Part shown: piece after piece, positions 1-8,282 of the stretch | Layout of the letters: each line of letters starts with the position of its first letter | How positions within the stretch are numbered: position 1 is the stretch's first letter | DNA from: CAZHYV01 sp964537055 | Lineage (GTDB): Bacteria; Myxococcota_A; Polyangia; Palsa-1104; JAEUJZ01 | Assembly: GCA_964537055.1 (NCBI GenBank) | Contig: CAZHYV010000001.1 | Coordinates: 186,001-250,000, forward strand | Direction: 5' to 3' | Length of the DNA stretch: 64,000 nucleotides | Notes under the pieces: generated by a model | Database searches by the model: none | What the model was told of the DNA's origin: nothing | What the model saw: only the letters and a program-made list of their open reading frames with translations | Translations under genes and position numbers: made by a program

Positions 1-2
1 CT

Positions 3-1154
3 GATCGATTCCCATTTGATGAGCCGCAAGGTCCGGTTCCCCTAGAACATCAGATTTTTGGTCACCTAAATTTAGCAGGTTCCTTCTTAGATCGAGTCCA
101 AATTTCTGTATCGTGGCCATTGACGTTTTACGAGCAGGGAACTCCTACAAATGGAATTGCACCTTTGTCAGGGGTGGGTCTTGGTGATCCACGGTTTGGC
201 CTTATGTTAAGACTAGCAGGTCAGCCTTACAAAGATGGAATTTCGTTAAACATCGGGGCAAATGCATTTTTACCTTTGCGAAAATTTACAGATACAATTG
301 CTGAGCAAGTGGGAGATCAGGAAGCTCGAGTGATTCCCAAAATCGTCTTAGCAGGTGTGTTGCGTAATGAAGGAAGCAACCATGCCGCTGTATGGGCATT
401 CACCTCAAATTTCTATTACCGCTCAGCAGCAAAAATTGGCAATGAACCTGTTGATAATGCTGGAAACACGACAGGTTCTCAGCTGCAATTTGGTCTTGCC
501 ATTGGTTATGGAAACATAAAAGACCACTTTCAGATAGGCTTAGAAGCTCTGTTTGGAACCGACATCCTTCGGGACGATAGATTTACTCGAGGTGCCATGA
601 ATCTAGATCTCCTCCTAGGTACCCATATCCCTCTAGGAAGATTCTTCACCTTAAGTTTAGCCGGTGGAGTCGGAGTGTTACACCAGGCTGCAACAGCAGA
701 CGCACGGTTTTTAGCAAAGCTTGCCTTTGCTCCCTGGCCAAAGGAACAAAAAGAGCCTATCCTTGTAAGACCCATTGAACCAGTGCCTGCTTCTAAGCCT
801 GTTCCGACCCCTCCAGCACCGCAAGCTCCGCCTTCGTCTATAACAGCAGCAGCTACGCCTCCCCCAGCGCCTAGCGTACCTGCAACGCCTCCGCCGACAG
901 CCGCACCCTCAGGTGGGGTCACTGTTGTAACGCCCAATGCCCCATCAACACCTCCTCCTGTCGTGATTGTGGTGCCTCAGCCCCCCGCTGCGCCTGCGTT
1001 ACCTCCACCACCAGCAGCACCTGTGGCACCTGTGGCACCCTCTGCTCCTCCAACAGCCCCTCCAGCAACAACCATTGTTGTTGTGACTCCTACACCAGCG
1101 AAGGTAGCCAAGCCAAAAAGGAAACCAAGGAAGCGCAATCCCCGACGAAGGTAA
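3..1154 (+). CDS. Outer-membrane beta-barrel protein, 5' end outside window
   Basis: The reading frame is open from base 3, so the gene starts before the window; the TTG at 120 is internal. The first part reads as the amphipathic strand pattern of the outer-membrane barrel that myxobacteria often place before an OmpA peptidoglycan-binding domain, with repeated short stretches such as GLGDPRFGLMLRL and FGLAIGYGN. From about base 770 the protein turns into a long Pro/Ala/Val-rich tail and ends in a strongly basic cluster (KPKRKPRKRNPRRR). No OmpA domain is present. It is probably an envelope structural protein in which the basic tail replaces the usual periplasmic anchor; the role of the tail is inference. 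The barrel family call is moderately sure. Confidence 0.7.
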   Translation, partial: DRFPFDEPQGPVPLEHQIFGHLNLAGSFLDRVQISVSWPLTFYEQGTPTNGIAPLSGVGLGDPRFGLMLRLAGQPYKDGISLNIGANAFLPLRKFTDTIAEQVGDQEARVIPKIVLAGVLRNEGSNHAAVWAFTSNFYYRSAAKIGNEPVDNAGNTTGSQLQFGLAIGYGNIKDHFQIGLEALFGTDILRDDRFTRGAMNLDLLLGTHIPLGRFFTLSLAGGVGVLHQAATADARFLAKLAFAPWPKEQKEPILVRPIEPVPASKPVPTPPAPQAPPSSITAAATPPPAPSVPATPPPTAAPSGGVTVVTPNAPSTPPPVVIVVPQPPAAPALPPPPAAPVAPVAPSAPPTAPPATTIVVVTPTPAKVAKPKRKPRKRNPRRR

Positions 1155-1305
1155 CCAAAGCGAATCTTTCATTCTCTCTGGCCTTTATCTCTTCTAATAT
1201 TATGCAGAGTCATGCATATCAAAGCTTCTCTCTCGAGCCAAAAATTTTGCCCTAAACAAAATTAGTTTCGCGGAAGAACGAGTTTTTAAATTTTTCTTCT
1301 GATAC

Positions 1306-1334
1306 TTGCGAAATTAAAAACAATCCGCTAATGT
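1306..1334 (+). promoter_or_regulatory. Likely sigma70 promoter of the tRNA gene
   Basis: TTGCGA (1306-1311) and TAATGT (1329-1334) are separated by 17 bases. The -10 element ends 11 bases before the mature tRNA 5' end, which fits a short leader. This is a motif match only. Confidence 0.45.
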
Positions 1335-1345
1335 AGTTCTTTGTA

Positions 1346-1419
1346 GGGCCTATAGCTCAGTTGGTTAGAGCCGCCGGCTCATAACCGGCTGGTCCCTGGT
1401 TCGAGTCCAGGTGGGCCCA
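1346..1419 (+). tRNA. tRNA with CAT anticodon, probably tRNA-Ile2 (lysidine-modified), else tRNA-Met
   Basis: A full cloverleaf of 74 bases can be drawn. The acceptor stem GGGCCTA pairs with TGGGCCC (one G-U pair) with discriminator A. The anticodon stem GCCGG/CCGGC (1373-1377/1385-1389) encloses loop CTCATAA with anticodon CAT at 1380-1382, and the T-arm contains GGTTCGAGTCC. CCA is not encoded. The acceptor stem and the anticodon arm (GGCTCATAACC) resemble bacterial tRNA-Ile2 genes, where TilS converts C34 to lysidine so that AUA is read. Elongator Met cannot be excluded by eye. It sits 17 bases before a TTG-started zinc-ribbon gene. Confidence 0.93.
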
Positions 1420-1436
1420 TATTAGAGGAGGATTCT

Positions 1437-2168
1437 TTGAAAGAACAGCTGAGATTGCTTCGGCTCTTACAGTCGCAGGATGCCCAAGTGAAGGAGATGT
1501 TTACGGTCCTTAGTACTCTTCCTAAGCAGTTGGCTGATGCCAAACGGGCTCTCGCTGAGATGGAGAAACGTTTCGAGAAGGAGAAACAAACTCTGGCAGA
1601 AACAGAAACCTTCTATAAATCTCAAGAGGAAGAGCAAAAAAATCTCGCCCAACAAATTGCAAAAAGCAAATCTAGACTTTCTCAGGTGAGGAACGCCAAA
1701 GAGACCAATGCCCTTCAGCGAGAGATTGATACCAATCGGAGGGCGCTAGATTTACGTGAAGAAGAGCTGAAGCGGTTGTCGGATGCTCTTCTTGAGCAGA
1801 AAACAAGGATCGTCTTTCAGGAAGAAAAATTAGCTAAGTATACACAAGAACTTGCCATCCAAGAAGCTGAGAGCCAAGCTCGACTGAAGGAGTTGGAAGA
1901 AAAAGCTCAGCAGGCCCAGTTTTCTCGTATAGAATTCACCGAAAAAATACTGCCTGTTCTCCTTAAACAGTACGAAACGCTAAGAAAGAATCAAAGATGG
2001 CCTATGATGGCATCGGCATCACAAAGCATTTGCAGCATCTGTCGTATACAAATCTCACCCCAAATTTATAACAACCTCTATCGAGGTGATTCGGTAGAAA
2101 CTTGTACAAGCTGTCATCGGATTTTGTATCTTCCTCAAATGTTGGAAGAATCTTCAGAAACAGGATAA
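1437..2168 (+). CDS. Coiled-coil protein with C-terminal C4 zinc ribbon (COG1579 / CT398-like)
   Basis: Residues 1 to about 185 are almost continuous heptad-rich, Lys/Glu-rich coiled coil. The C-terminus carries two Cys pairs, C199/C202 and C223/C226, forming a zinc ribbon. This is the layout of the COG1579 family, for which a nucleic-acid or secretion-related scaffold role has been proposed but no enzymatic activity is established. The start is a TTG at 1437, supported by a strong Shine-Dalgarno sequence AGAGGAGG (1424-1431) five bases upstream. The length of 243 residues is typical. It may be co-transcribed with the tRNA just upstream. Confidence 0.85.
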   Translation: MKEQLRLLRLLQSQDAQVKEMFTVLSTLPKQLADAKRALAEMEKRFEKEKQTLAETETFYKSQEEEQKNLAQQIAKSKSRLSQVRNAKETNALQREIDTNRRALDLREEELKRLSDALLEQKTRIVFQEEKLAKYTQELAIQEAESQARLKELEEKAQQAQFSRIEFTEKILPVLLKQYETLRKNQRWPMMASASQSICSICRIQISPQIYNNLYRGDSVETCTSCHRILYLPQMLEESSETG

Positions 2169-2245
2169 GAAGACTCCCTCAAACAGTTATGCTTTTAGCG
2201 AGGTTGTATTCAGGGGTTTGTTTTAGAGAGTGTGTGGAAGTTTGC

Positions 2246-2740
2246 TTAGGCGCTCATTTTCTTTCGAATCTCTTTTCGAATGCGTGCTTCCTGCTGCCTT
2301 CGAAGGTTTTCAGGATTGTCCGGTAAGACCCTAGGAATCGCGCAGGGCCTGCCCTCTGCATCCACTGCCACAAAAGTGAGGTAGGCTTTCGCTGAGTGGC
2401 GACGTCCCTTTTGGGGTTCTCTCGGATCTTCCACTTCAACCCGGACTCCTACTTCCATCGATGTACGAAAGGCTTCGTTGATACCAGCCTTAAGTATGAC
2501 GGCTTCGCCTACATAGATAGGAGAATAAAATTGCATAGAATCGATGGATGCTGTTACTACATGAGTTCCTGCATGTCTTGCAGCTGCAATTGTTCCCAAA
2601 ATGTCCACCCATTCCATCATCCGTCCTCCAAATAGAGTTCCCCGCGTATTTGTATCTTTGGGCAGAACCAGTTGAATCATTTCACACGCTGAAAGGAAAG
2701 CAGGCTTAGAGAGGGTGATAGGAGAGGACTCGTTAGACAT
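2246..2740 (-). CDS. Acyl-CoA thioesterase, hotdog fold
   Basis: This 164-residue protein matches the YciA/BFIT type of cytosolic acyl-CoA hydrolase, which cleaves acyl-CoA to free acid and CoA. The signature LPKDTNTRGTLFGG (about 26-39) followed by MEWVDILGTIAA contains the Asn and Asp residues these enzymes use, and the later segment with DSMQFYSPIYVGE matches the second half of the hotdog sheet. A basic C-terminal tail (RRQQEARIRKEIRKK) is common in this family. It is transcribed convergently to the zinc-ribbon gene and divergently from the TPM gene. Confidence 0.88.
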   Translation of the reverse strand: MSNESSPITLSKPAFLSACEMIQLVLPKDTNTRGTLFGGRMMEWVDILGTIAAARHAGTHVVTASIDSMQFYSPIYVGEAVILKAGINEAFRTSMEVGVRVEVEDPREPQKGRRHSAKAYLTFVAVDAEGRPCAIPRVLPDNPENLRRQQEARIRKEIRKKMSA

Positions 2741-2900
2741 GGAAGTTGTTATTATAGCTTAGTTTTTATGAGCAGTAAAGACCTGCCGGTTGCTTTATTG
2801 AATGCGATTGAGCCTCCCAAACTAGATATCCTTGCAGAGTCTAAGGAGAAGGATTATTTTGTAAACTCTAGGTACCTCATAGGGACCTTAAGGAAAGATT

Positions 2901-3860
2901 ATGTTAAAGAATAGCTTTGTTTCATTGTTTAAATTCAGACGGATTTTGACAAGCAGTTTCGTTGTGATAGGACTCCTCCTGCAGGGATACCTGGTTAAAG
3001 CAGAAGCTGCTCCTGAAAGTTTTCGACCCCTCCTGGAGGATAGGGCAGGGTTTTTTAGCGCGAATACCATCATCCAAGCAGAGAAGATCATAGCAGAGGT
3101 CTATACAAACACTCGACCTCCAAAAGAAGTGGTTGTTATAACAATCCCTTCATTATCCCCAGATAAGAATGCCTTGCAAGCAGCAGAGGAAGCATTTCAA
3201 GAGCGCCGCGTAAATGGGATTCTGATCTACATAGTAAAAAATCCCCATAAGCTTGAGATTGTTGTAGGCCGGAATACAAAAGAACAATTTCCTGAGGGAT
3301 ACCGTCTGCATGAATTAATGCTTGATCACTTTAGACGGGGTAGCTACGACGAGGGTTTGCTTGAGGGCTTAAGATTCTTGAAAACCAATCTATTACAGCC
3401 GGACGTTTCTCGAAACATGCAAGTTCAGACAGAAACACATTCTCGTACTTGGCTATGGGTTTTGCTGTTAGGTGGAGGAATTGCAATCATTTTATTTATG
3501 ATCCGCCGTCGCAATCAAAGTGGTCACATGGGGGGAACTGGTTCAACAAATATACCTCCAGGTCCCTATACATCTGGAGGTCCCTATGGGGGGTATCCAG
3601 GTCCTGACTCAGGGGGTTGGGCAAAGCCTGTTTTAGGGGGAATTGCTGGTGCCATGGCGGGAAATTGGCTTTATGATCAAGTTACAGGAAGGCAGGGACA
3701 TGTAGGCGCAGCGCCTTTGCCAGGTTCCGTAAACAACCATGATGACTGGCTCCGCCCTGATACTGGGCAGGTAGGAGAAACATTCGGTGATACAGGTTCG
3801 GAATCAGATTGGGGAGCCGAAAGCGATGACTCAGCCAGCGGAAATGGGAATGATTGGTAG
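2901..3860 (+). CDS. TPM-domain exported membrane protein (YgcG-like)
   Basis: The gene encodes 319 residues. An N-terminal signal peptide (about 1-36, ending VKAEAA) is followed by a TPM domain (about 45-165) with the typical opening LLEDRAGFFS and a segment EVVVITIPSLSPD. A single transmembrane helix lies at about 176-193, followed by three Arg residues and then a Gly/Pro/Tyr-rich and finally acidic Ser/Asp-rich tail. TPM proteins occur in the envelope and in photosystem repair; a phosphatase activity is reported for plant members, but the bacterial role is unclear. A good Shine-Dalgarno sequence AAGGA precedes the ATG. Two-domain architecture sure, function unknown. Confidence 0.82.
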   Translation: MLKNSFVSLFKFRRILTSSFVVIGLLLQGYLVKAEAAPESFRPLLEDRAGFFSANTIIQAEKIIAEVYTNTRPPKEVVVITIPSLSPDKNALQAAEEAFQERRVNGILIYIVKNPHKLEIVVGRNTKEQFPEGYRLHELMLDHFRRGSYDEGLLEGLRFLKTNLLQPDVSRNMQVQTETHSRTWLWVLLLGGGIAIILFMIRRRNQSGHMGGTGSTNIPPGPYTSGGPYGGYPGPDSGGWAKPVLGGIAGAMAGNWLYDQVTGRQGHVGAAPLPGSVNNHDDWLRPDTGQVGETFGDTGSESDWGAESDDSASGNGNDW

Positions 3861-4027
3861 AGAAAAATACCGCAGTTCTGTTCTGAACAGGGAAATACTA
3901 TAAGGTCTGGCTCTCACTTACGGATGCGAAAAGCGTATGAATGCATGAAATGTGCGGCTCCTTCCCTCTTTATAACCCAGGTGCTTGCAGATACGTGGGC
4001 TTGCCATAAGAAGGTTGGATAAACATT

Positions 4028-6538
4028 CTATTCTTCGTCTGGAGTGTTTCGGTAGTTACAAGTGGCACAACGCAGTTTACGCCCCTCTCTCGTTTCTTTA
4101 CAGAAAAGGTATTTAGCACCACACTGAGGACATGTTTCTTTTACAGGTCGATCCCAGGACACAAAGTCGCATTTGGTTTTACTGTAATTTGTACAACCAT
4201 AGAAAACAGTTCCTCGTTTCGAACGCTTTTCTGTAATGGTGCCGTCGCATCCAGGTTTAGGGCAGGGGATACCTAGGGTGATAGGTTTTGTTGTTTTACA
4301 TTCTGGATACCTTGAGCAGGCCAAAAATTCCCCAAATCGTCCTCGCTTTACAACCATGTTTGCTCCGCAGGTAGGACAGACCTCTTCAGTTTTGGTTTCT
4401 TCTTTCTGAAGAATTTCGCCTGTTTCGGTGCGGGTAAACTCCTTGGTGTTTTTACATTCTGGGTACCCGGTACAGGCTAAGAATTCTCCATTACGTCCCC
4501 ATTTAATCACCATCGGTTTTCCACACTTCTCACAGAGAAGCGATGTAGGGATCTCTTCATGACGCAAATCCTTCATTTCTACCAGAGCCTGATCAAGCTC
4601 CTTTTTGAAGGGCTTATAGAACTCTGTTAAGAGCCCTTTCATTTCTTGTTCCCCTTCCTCAATTTTGTCCAAATTGTTCTCCATCTGAGCGGTAAATTCT
4701 ACATCCAAAATGTCTGGAAAGCTTTGAACTAAGAGAGAGTTCACTTTCTGCCCTAGTAGGGTTGGGACAAACCGGCCTTCTTTCTTTTCGACATATCCAC
4801 GCTCTTGAATGGTAGACAAAATATTTGCATAGGTTGAGGGTCGACCAATCCCATTTTCCTCTAGTTCTTTTACCAGGGTCGCTTCGCTAAATCTTGGCGG
4901 AGGTTGGGTGAAGTGCTGGTTTGGATCCACTTGCAAAGCGGTCAAAGATTCCCCTTCAGTCAGGCTTGGTAAGGAGGCCTGCTCGTCAACCTCGTCTGGG
5001 TCTGCGGTAGTCTTTGTTTTCTGCTCCAGTGTTTCCTCATAAACTAAGGTAAAACCTGGCTCGACCAATACTTGGCCGGAGGCACGTAACTCATATCGGC
5101 CTGCTTTGATATCGACAAGAGTCTGATCGTAGACTGCTGGCTTCATTTGGCATGCAACAAACCGGTTCCAAATGAGTTGGTAAAGGCGAATTAAATCTTC
5201 GAGCTCTCGCTTTTGGTCTTCAGAACCTACTGACTTTGCAGAGAGCAACCTGCGTACTGTGTCTGGATCATACTGGATAGAGGTAGGTCGAATCGCCTCG
5301 TGCGCATCTTGGGCAGCTCCACCTTTGTTTTTATAGGCGATAGCATCCTTGGGGAGGAGCGCAGCCCCGTAGCGATTGGAGATAAAATTACGAATTTCTT
5401 GAACAGAATCTAGACTTAAACGAACTGAGTCTGTTCTCATATAAGTGATGAGACCTACGGACCCTTCTTTCCCTAATTCGACACCTTCATAAAGTCGTTG
5501 GGCAAGGGACATGGTTCGTTTTGCTGAAAACCGTAGTTTATGGGCTGCTTCCTGCTGAAGCTTACTCGTTGTAAAGGGAGGGAAGGGATACCGCCTTCGT
5601 TCCCTATGCTCAACATGAAGAACGGAAAAGGGCAATTTTCTTAGGTCTTCAGCGATAGAATGGGCGTCGTTTCCTAAAAGTGTGGGAAGCTTCTTTTCAT
5701 CTATTTTAACAAGCCGCGCAAGGAACGGAGGTGGATTTTTCCCCTGGAGTGTAACCTCAATAGACCAGTACTCCTGAGGATGGAAAGCCCCAATTTCCTG
5801 CTCTCTTTCTACGATAATCCGGACAGCGACGGATTGTACTCGGCCTGCTGAAAGCCCAGGTTTTACTTTGTTCCAAAGGAGAGGGGAGATCTGGTATCCA
5901 ACCAGGCGATCCATAATTCTTCGAGTCTGCTGCGCATCGTAGACCTTAGGATCTAGCTCAGTCGGATGGGCCATGGCGTCTCTAACACCGCGTTGGGTAA
6001 TCTCATGGAACATGACCCGTTTGATGTTGGGATTGGTTCCTTTTAGCTCCTCGGCGATATGCCACGCAATTGCTTCCCCTTCTCGATCCGGGTCGGGCGC
6101 TAGGTAAACAATATCCGATTGTTTTGCTGCTTTTCTCAAGTCAGCGATAATCTTAGTTTTTCCTCGAATGATTTCGTACTGAGGCGTAAAGTTATGATCT
6201 AAATCGACTCCTATTTTGGATTTGGGCAGGTCTTTCACATGGCCAACAGAAGCCTGAACTGAAAATTTTGAACCCAAGTACTTCTTCAATGTCTTCGCTT
6301 TTGCTGGAGATTCAACGACCAACAAAGCACGATCATTCGTAGTCTTCGCTAAAGAAATAACCCCTGACTTTGTTTGCGACGTAATCGGTTTCTGCAGTCT
6401 TGATATGGGCTTTCTCGCAGCTTTCTCAGAAGATTTCCCCCGTGTTTTTGTAGAAAGGCCTGAGTTTTTAGACTTTTTAGCCACCTGGGACTTCACTATT
6501 TTTCTGGTAGGTTTTGCGATCTTACTTGAATCTAACAT
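4028..6538 (-). CDS. topA: DNA topoisomerase I (type IA)
   Basis: This 836-residue enzyme relaxes negative supercoils through a 5'-phosphotyrosine link. The Toprim domain is seen in VVESPAKAKT (about 74-83) and DPDREGEAIAWH (149-160). The catalytic tyrosine is Y366 in ITYMRTDSVRLS. The C-terminus holds four Cys-rich zinc ribbons, the last close to the stop codon. An unusual 65-70 residue Lys/Ser/Thr-rich N-terminal extension precedes the Toprim domain and could bind DNA non-specifically. The ATG at 6538 has an AAGGA site five bases upstream, so the extension is probably translated. It lies 30 bases behind dprA on the same strand, a pairing common in bacteria. Confidence 0.97.
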   Translation of the reverse strand: MLDSSKIAKPTRKIVKSQVAKKSKNSGLSTKTRGKSSEKAARKPISRLQKPITSQTKSGVISLAKTTNDRALLVVESPAKAKTLKKYLGSKFSVQASVGHVKDLPKSKIGVDLDHNFTPQYEIIRGKTKIIADLRKAAKQSDIVYLAPDPDREGEAIAWHIAEELKGTNPNIKRVMFHEITQRGVRDAMAHPTELDPKVYDAQQTRRIMDRLVGYQISPLLWNKVKPGLSAGRVQSVAVRIIVEREQEIGAFHPQEYWSIEVTLQGKNPPPFLARLVKIDEKKLPTLLGNDAHSIAEDLRKLPFSVLHVEHRERRRYPFPPFTTSKLQQEAAHKLRFSAKRTMSLAQRLYEGVELGKEGSVGLITYMRTDSVRLSLDSVQEIRNFISNRYGAALLPKDAIAYKNKGGAAQDAHEAIRPTSIQYDPDTVRRLLSAKSVGSEDQKRELEDLIRLYQLIWNRFVACQMKPAVYDQTLVDIKAGRYELRASGQVLVEPGFTLVYEETLEQKTKTTADPDEVDEQASLPSLTEGESLTALQVDPNQHFTQPPPRFSEATLVKELEENGIGRPSTYANILSTIQERGYVEKKEGRFVPTLLGQKVNSLLVQSFPDILDVEFTAQMENNLDKIEEGEQEMKGLLTEFYKPFKKELDQALVEMKDLRHEEIPTSLLCEKCGKPMVIKWGRNGEFLACTGYPECKNTKEFTRTETGEILQKEETKTEEVCPTCGANMVVKRGRFGEFLACSRYPECKTTKPITLGIPCPKPGCDGTITEKRSKRGTVFYGCTNYSKTKCDFVSWDRPVKETCPQCGAKYLFCKETREGRKLRCATCNYRNTPDEE

Positions 6539-6568
6539 GCTTTCCTTACATCCCTTCCCACTGCCATC

Positions 6569-7495
6569 TTAGCTTCTTTTAAATTTCCTTGCAACAACAT
6601 ATCTTTCTCCGGGCATACGATGGCACCACCCCTCTAGTTCTAATGGGATAAGTAACGAAGCACATTCGGAAACCGAAAAGCCGGTGCGTATGCAAAGGTA
6701 CCCCAGATCTTTAGGTATATCATCGAGAACTTGAAGCAACGTTTTTTCTTGGCTGCTAAGAGAATCCAAAATACCGTAGGATTGAGACTCAGAGGTTTCT
6801 TTATGATTCTCGATGCACTCACTTGAGGGAACGGAGAACTTCTTCTCTGTGCTGAACTTTTTTAATTCTGTATCTAACAGAGAGAGGAGTTGTTCTGGTT
6901 TATTGATTACGAAGGCACCTGATGAAACAAGATCCTGAGTGTCATCATGTCCGTCAATGGTAACAATAGGCACTCCGAATTTTTGAGCTGCGTTTGAAGT
7001 ATACCTCGATCCTGAAGTGGAAGGTGATTGAATGAGAACCACCGCATCACTTAAAGCCGCGATCAAGGAATTCCTTGCGGGAAAGTTTCCTTTTCGAACA
7101 CGGCTTCTAGCAGAGAACTGAGACATCAGACAACCATTGCTAGTAAGAATGGCTTGAAAAAGATGTTTATTTTTTATGGGATAAGGACGTTCGAGGCTGG
7201 TTCCAAGAACTGCGCAAGTCCTTCCATTGGTAGATAAAGCTCCCTCGTGAGCGGCAGTATCTATACCGAAAGCTCCTCCAGAAAGGACGCAAATGTTGGC
7301 TTGGCTTAGGGTGGCGGCTAACCTGTAGGCCCATTGCTGGTTAGACCTTGTGGCCGCGCGTGCACCTACGATGGCTACACAAAGGCTTGTGTCGTCCCAA
7401 CGTCCTTTCATCCACAAATTCGGTGGTTTCAGAAGAGATTGTAACTTTCTCGGGTAGGAGAAATGGTTGGGATGTAAGGGAACAATAAGGGTCAT
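6569..7495 (-). CDS. dprA: DNA-processing protein DprA/Smf
   Basis: DprA binds single-stranded DNA and loads RecA during natural transformation. The Rossmann-like core is recognised by the start motif VAIVGARAAT, the segment LSGGAFGIDTAAHEGAL and the following TCAVLGTSLERPYP. The core is preceded by a short YPxxL...PPxLWMKG stretch, so the N-terminal SAM-like domain found in longer DprA proteins is missing. The C-terminal part (after about 230) resembles the small winged-helix DML1-like domain (LLQVLDDIPKDLGYLC). I chose the ATG at 7495; a GTG at 7516 is an in-frame alternative and neither has a strong ribosome binding site. It is likely co-transcribed with topA. Confidence 0.92.
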   Translation of the reverse strand: MTLIVPLHPNHFSYPRKLQSLLKPPNLWMKGRWDDTSLCVAIVGARAATRSNQQWAYRLAATLSQANICVLSGGAFGIDTAAHEGALSTNGRTCAVLGTSLERPYPIKNKHLFQAILTSNGCLMSQFSARSRVRKGNFPARNSLIAALSDAVVLIQSPSTSGSRYTSNAAQKFGVPIVTIDGHDDTQDLVSSGAFVINKPEQLLSLLDTELKKFSTEKKFSVPSSECIENHKETSESQSYGILDSLSSQEKTLLQVLDDIPKDLGYLCIRTGFSVSECASLLIPLELEGWCHRMPGERYVVARKFKRS

Positions 7496-7516
7496 GGATA
7501 AATAGATTGGCTCCAC

Positions 7517-7873
7517 CGAATAGCTATGATTTTTTATTATGTCAAGGAAGTTTGCTTAGAAAAGATCAAAGGAGAAAAATATGCCCCCTGATTACCGATT
7601 TTGCAAAATCTAAAAAAGAATATCCTACCTTAAAGAGCTTTGTAGTATTATGTAAGTTCATGTCGTAAAATGGTTGAATTATTTCTCGAAGTCAGCTATA
7701 ACTTCGAATAGAGATTTTCTTTTATTGAATATACGTAAGCGTATCTACCAGGAGACAACCGTGGAAACGGAGGGGCTCCCAGGCAAATGGAAGGAAAACC
7801 CCTTGCATTCGTAGGGATGTATAAGGTAAGATAAAAAAGAGTCGCTCTACACTTTCATCTCTGGAGTTTATAA
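7517..7873. other. Intergenic region upstream of the HU/IHF gene
   Basis: This AT-rich stretch of about 360 bases holds no convincing long gene. It contains an inverted repeat ATACG-TAAG-CGTAT at 7731-7744, a ten-codon reading frame at 7581-7613 with a strong AAAGGAG site, and a promoter for the HU/IHF gene near 7803-7832. Confidence 0.5.
7803..7832 (+). promoter_or_regulatory. Likely sigma70 promoter of the HU/IHF gene
   Basis: TTGCAT (7803-7808) and TAAGAT (7827-7832) are separated by 18 bases, about 40 bases before the ATG. GGAG at 7863-7866 gives a good ribosome binding site seven bases before the start. Confidence 0.45.
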
Positions 7874-8221
7874 ATGACTAAGTCCAAGCTAATTGAGTTA
7901 ATCGCCACGAAAACCCGTTTCCCTAAAAAGAAAACAGAACAAATCATGGATTGTATCTTCGATACAATGGAACAAACTCTTATCCATGGACGAAGAATTG
8001 AGATCCGAGGATTTGGTAGCTTCGAGGTTCGATCCTATAAGCCATATGAAGGGAGGAATCCTCGGACAGGCGATGTAGTAAGCGTGCGGCCTAAGAAACT
8101 TCCATTTTTTAAGGTAGGAAAAGAACTAAGAGATCGGGTTAATGCAATAGGAGGCTCGACCTCAGAACACCGTAAAGAAAAATCTCAACATGGAAGAAGT
8201 ACCAAGCTTCACCATATCTAA
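7874..8221 (+). CDS. HU/IHF-family nucleoid DNA-bending protein
   Basis: The first 92 residues match the HU/IHF fold: N-terminal helices, then IRGFGSFEVRSY, the beta-arm tip GRNPRTGD and the closing FFKVGKELRDRVN. The combination GRNPRTG with FKVGKELRDRVN is closer to IHF subunits, especially beta, than to HU. The protein has a further 22-residue Ser/Lys/His-rich tail, making 115 residues against the usual 90-100. It bends DNA and organises the nucleoid, probably as a dimer; whether it is a homodimer cannot be told here. It stands alone behind its own promoter. Confidence 0.93.
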   Translation: MTKSKLIELIATKTRFPKKKTEQIMDCIFDTMEQTLIHGRRIEIRGFGSFEVRSYKPYEGRNPRTGDVVSVRPKKLPFFKVGKELRDRVNAIGGSTSEHRKEKSQHGRSTKLHHI

Positions 8222-8282
8222 GGTATGCTTTTATACCAAGTTCCTGTCCTAGGATACTCCCTTAAGAGAGAATAAAAGAAGC

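Noticed and set aside
530..937. 135-codon Gly/Ala-rich frame on the minus strand
   Set aside because: It mirrors the Pro/Ala-rich tail of the plus-strand outer-membrane protein, a common artefact of such repeats.
3878..3890. Palindrome CTGTTC-T-GAACAG, LexA-box-like
   Set aside because: It lies between two convergent genes, so it has no promoter to control; at most a weak hairpin.
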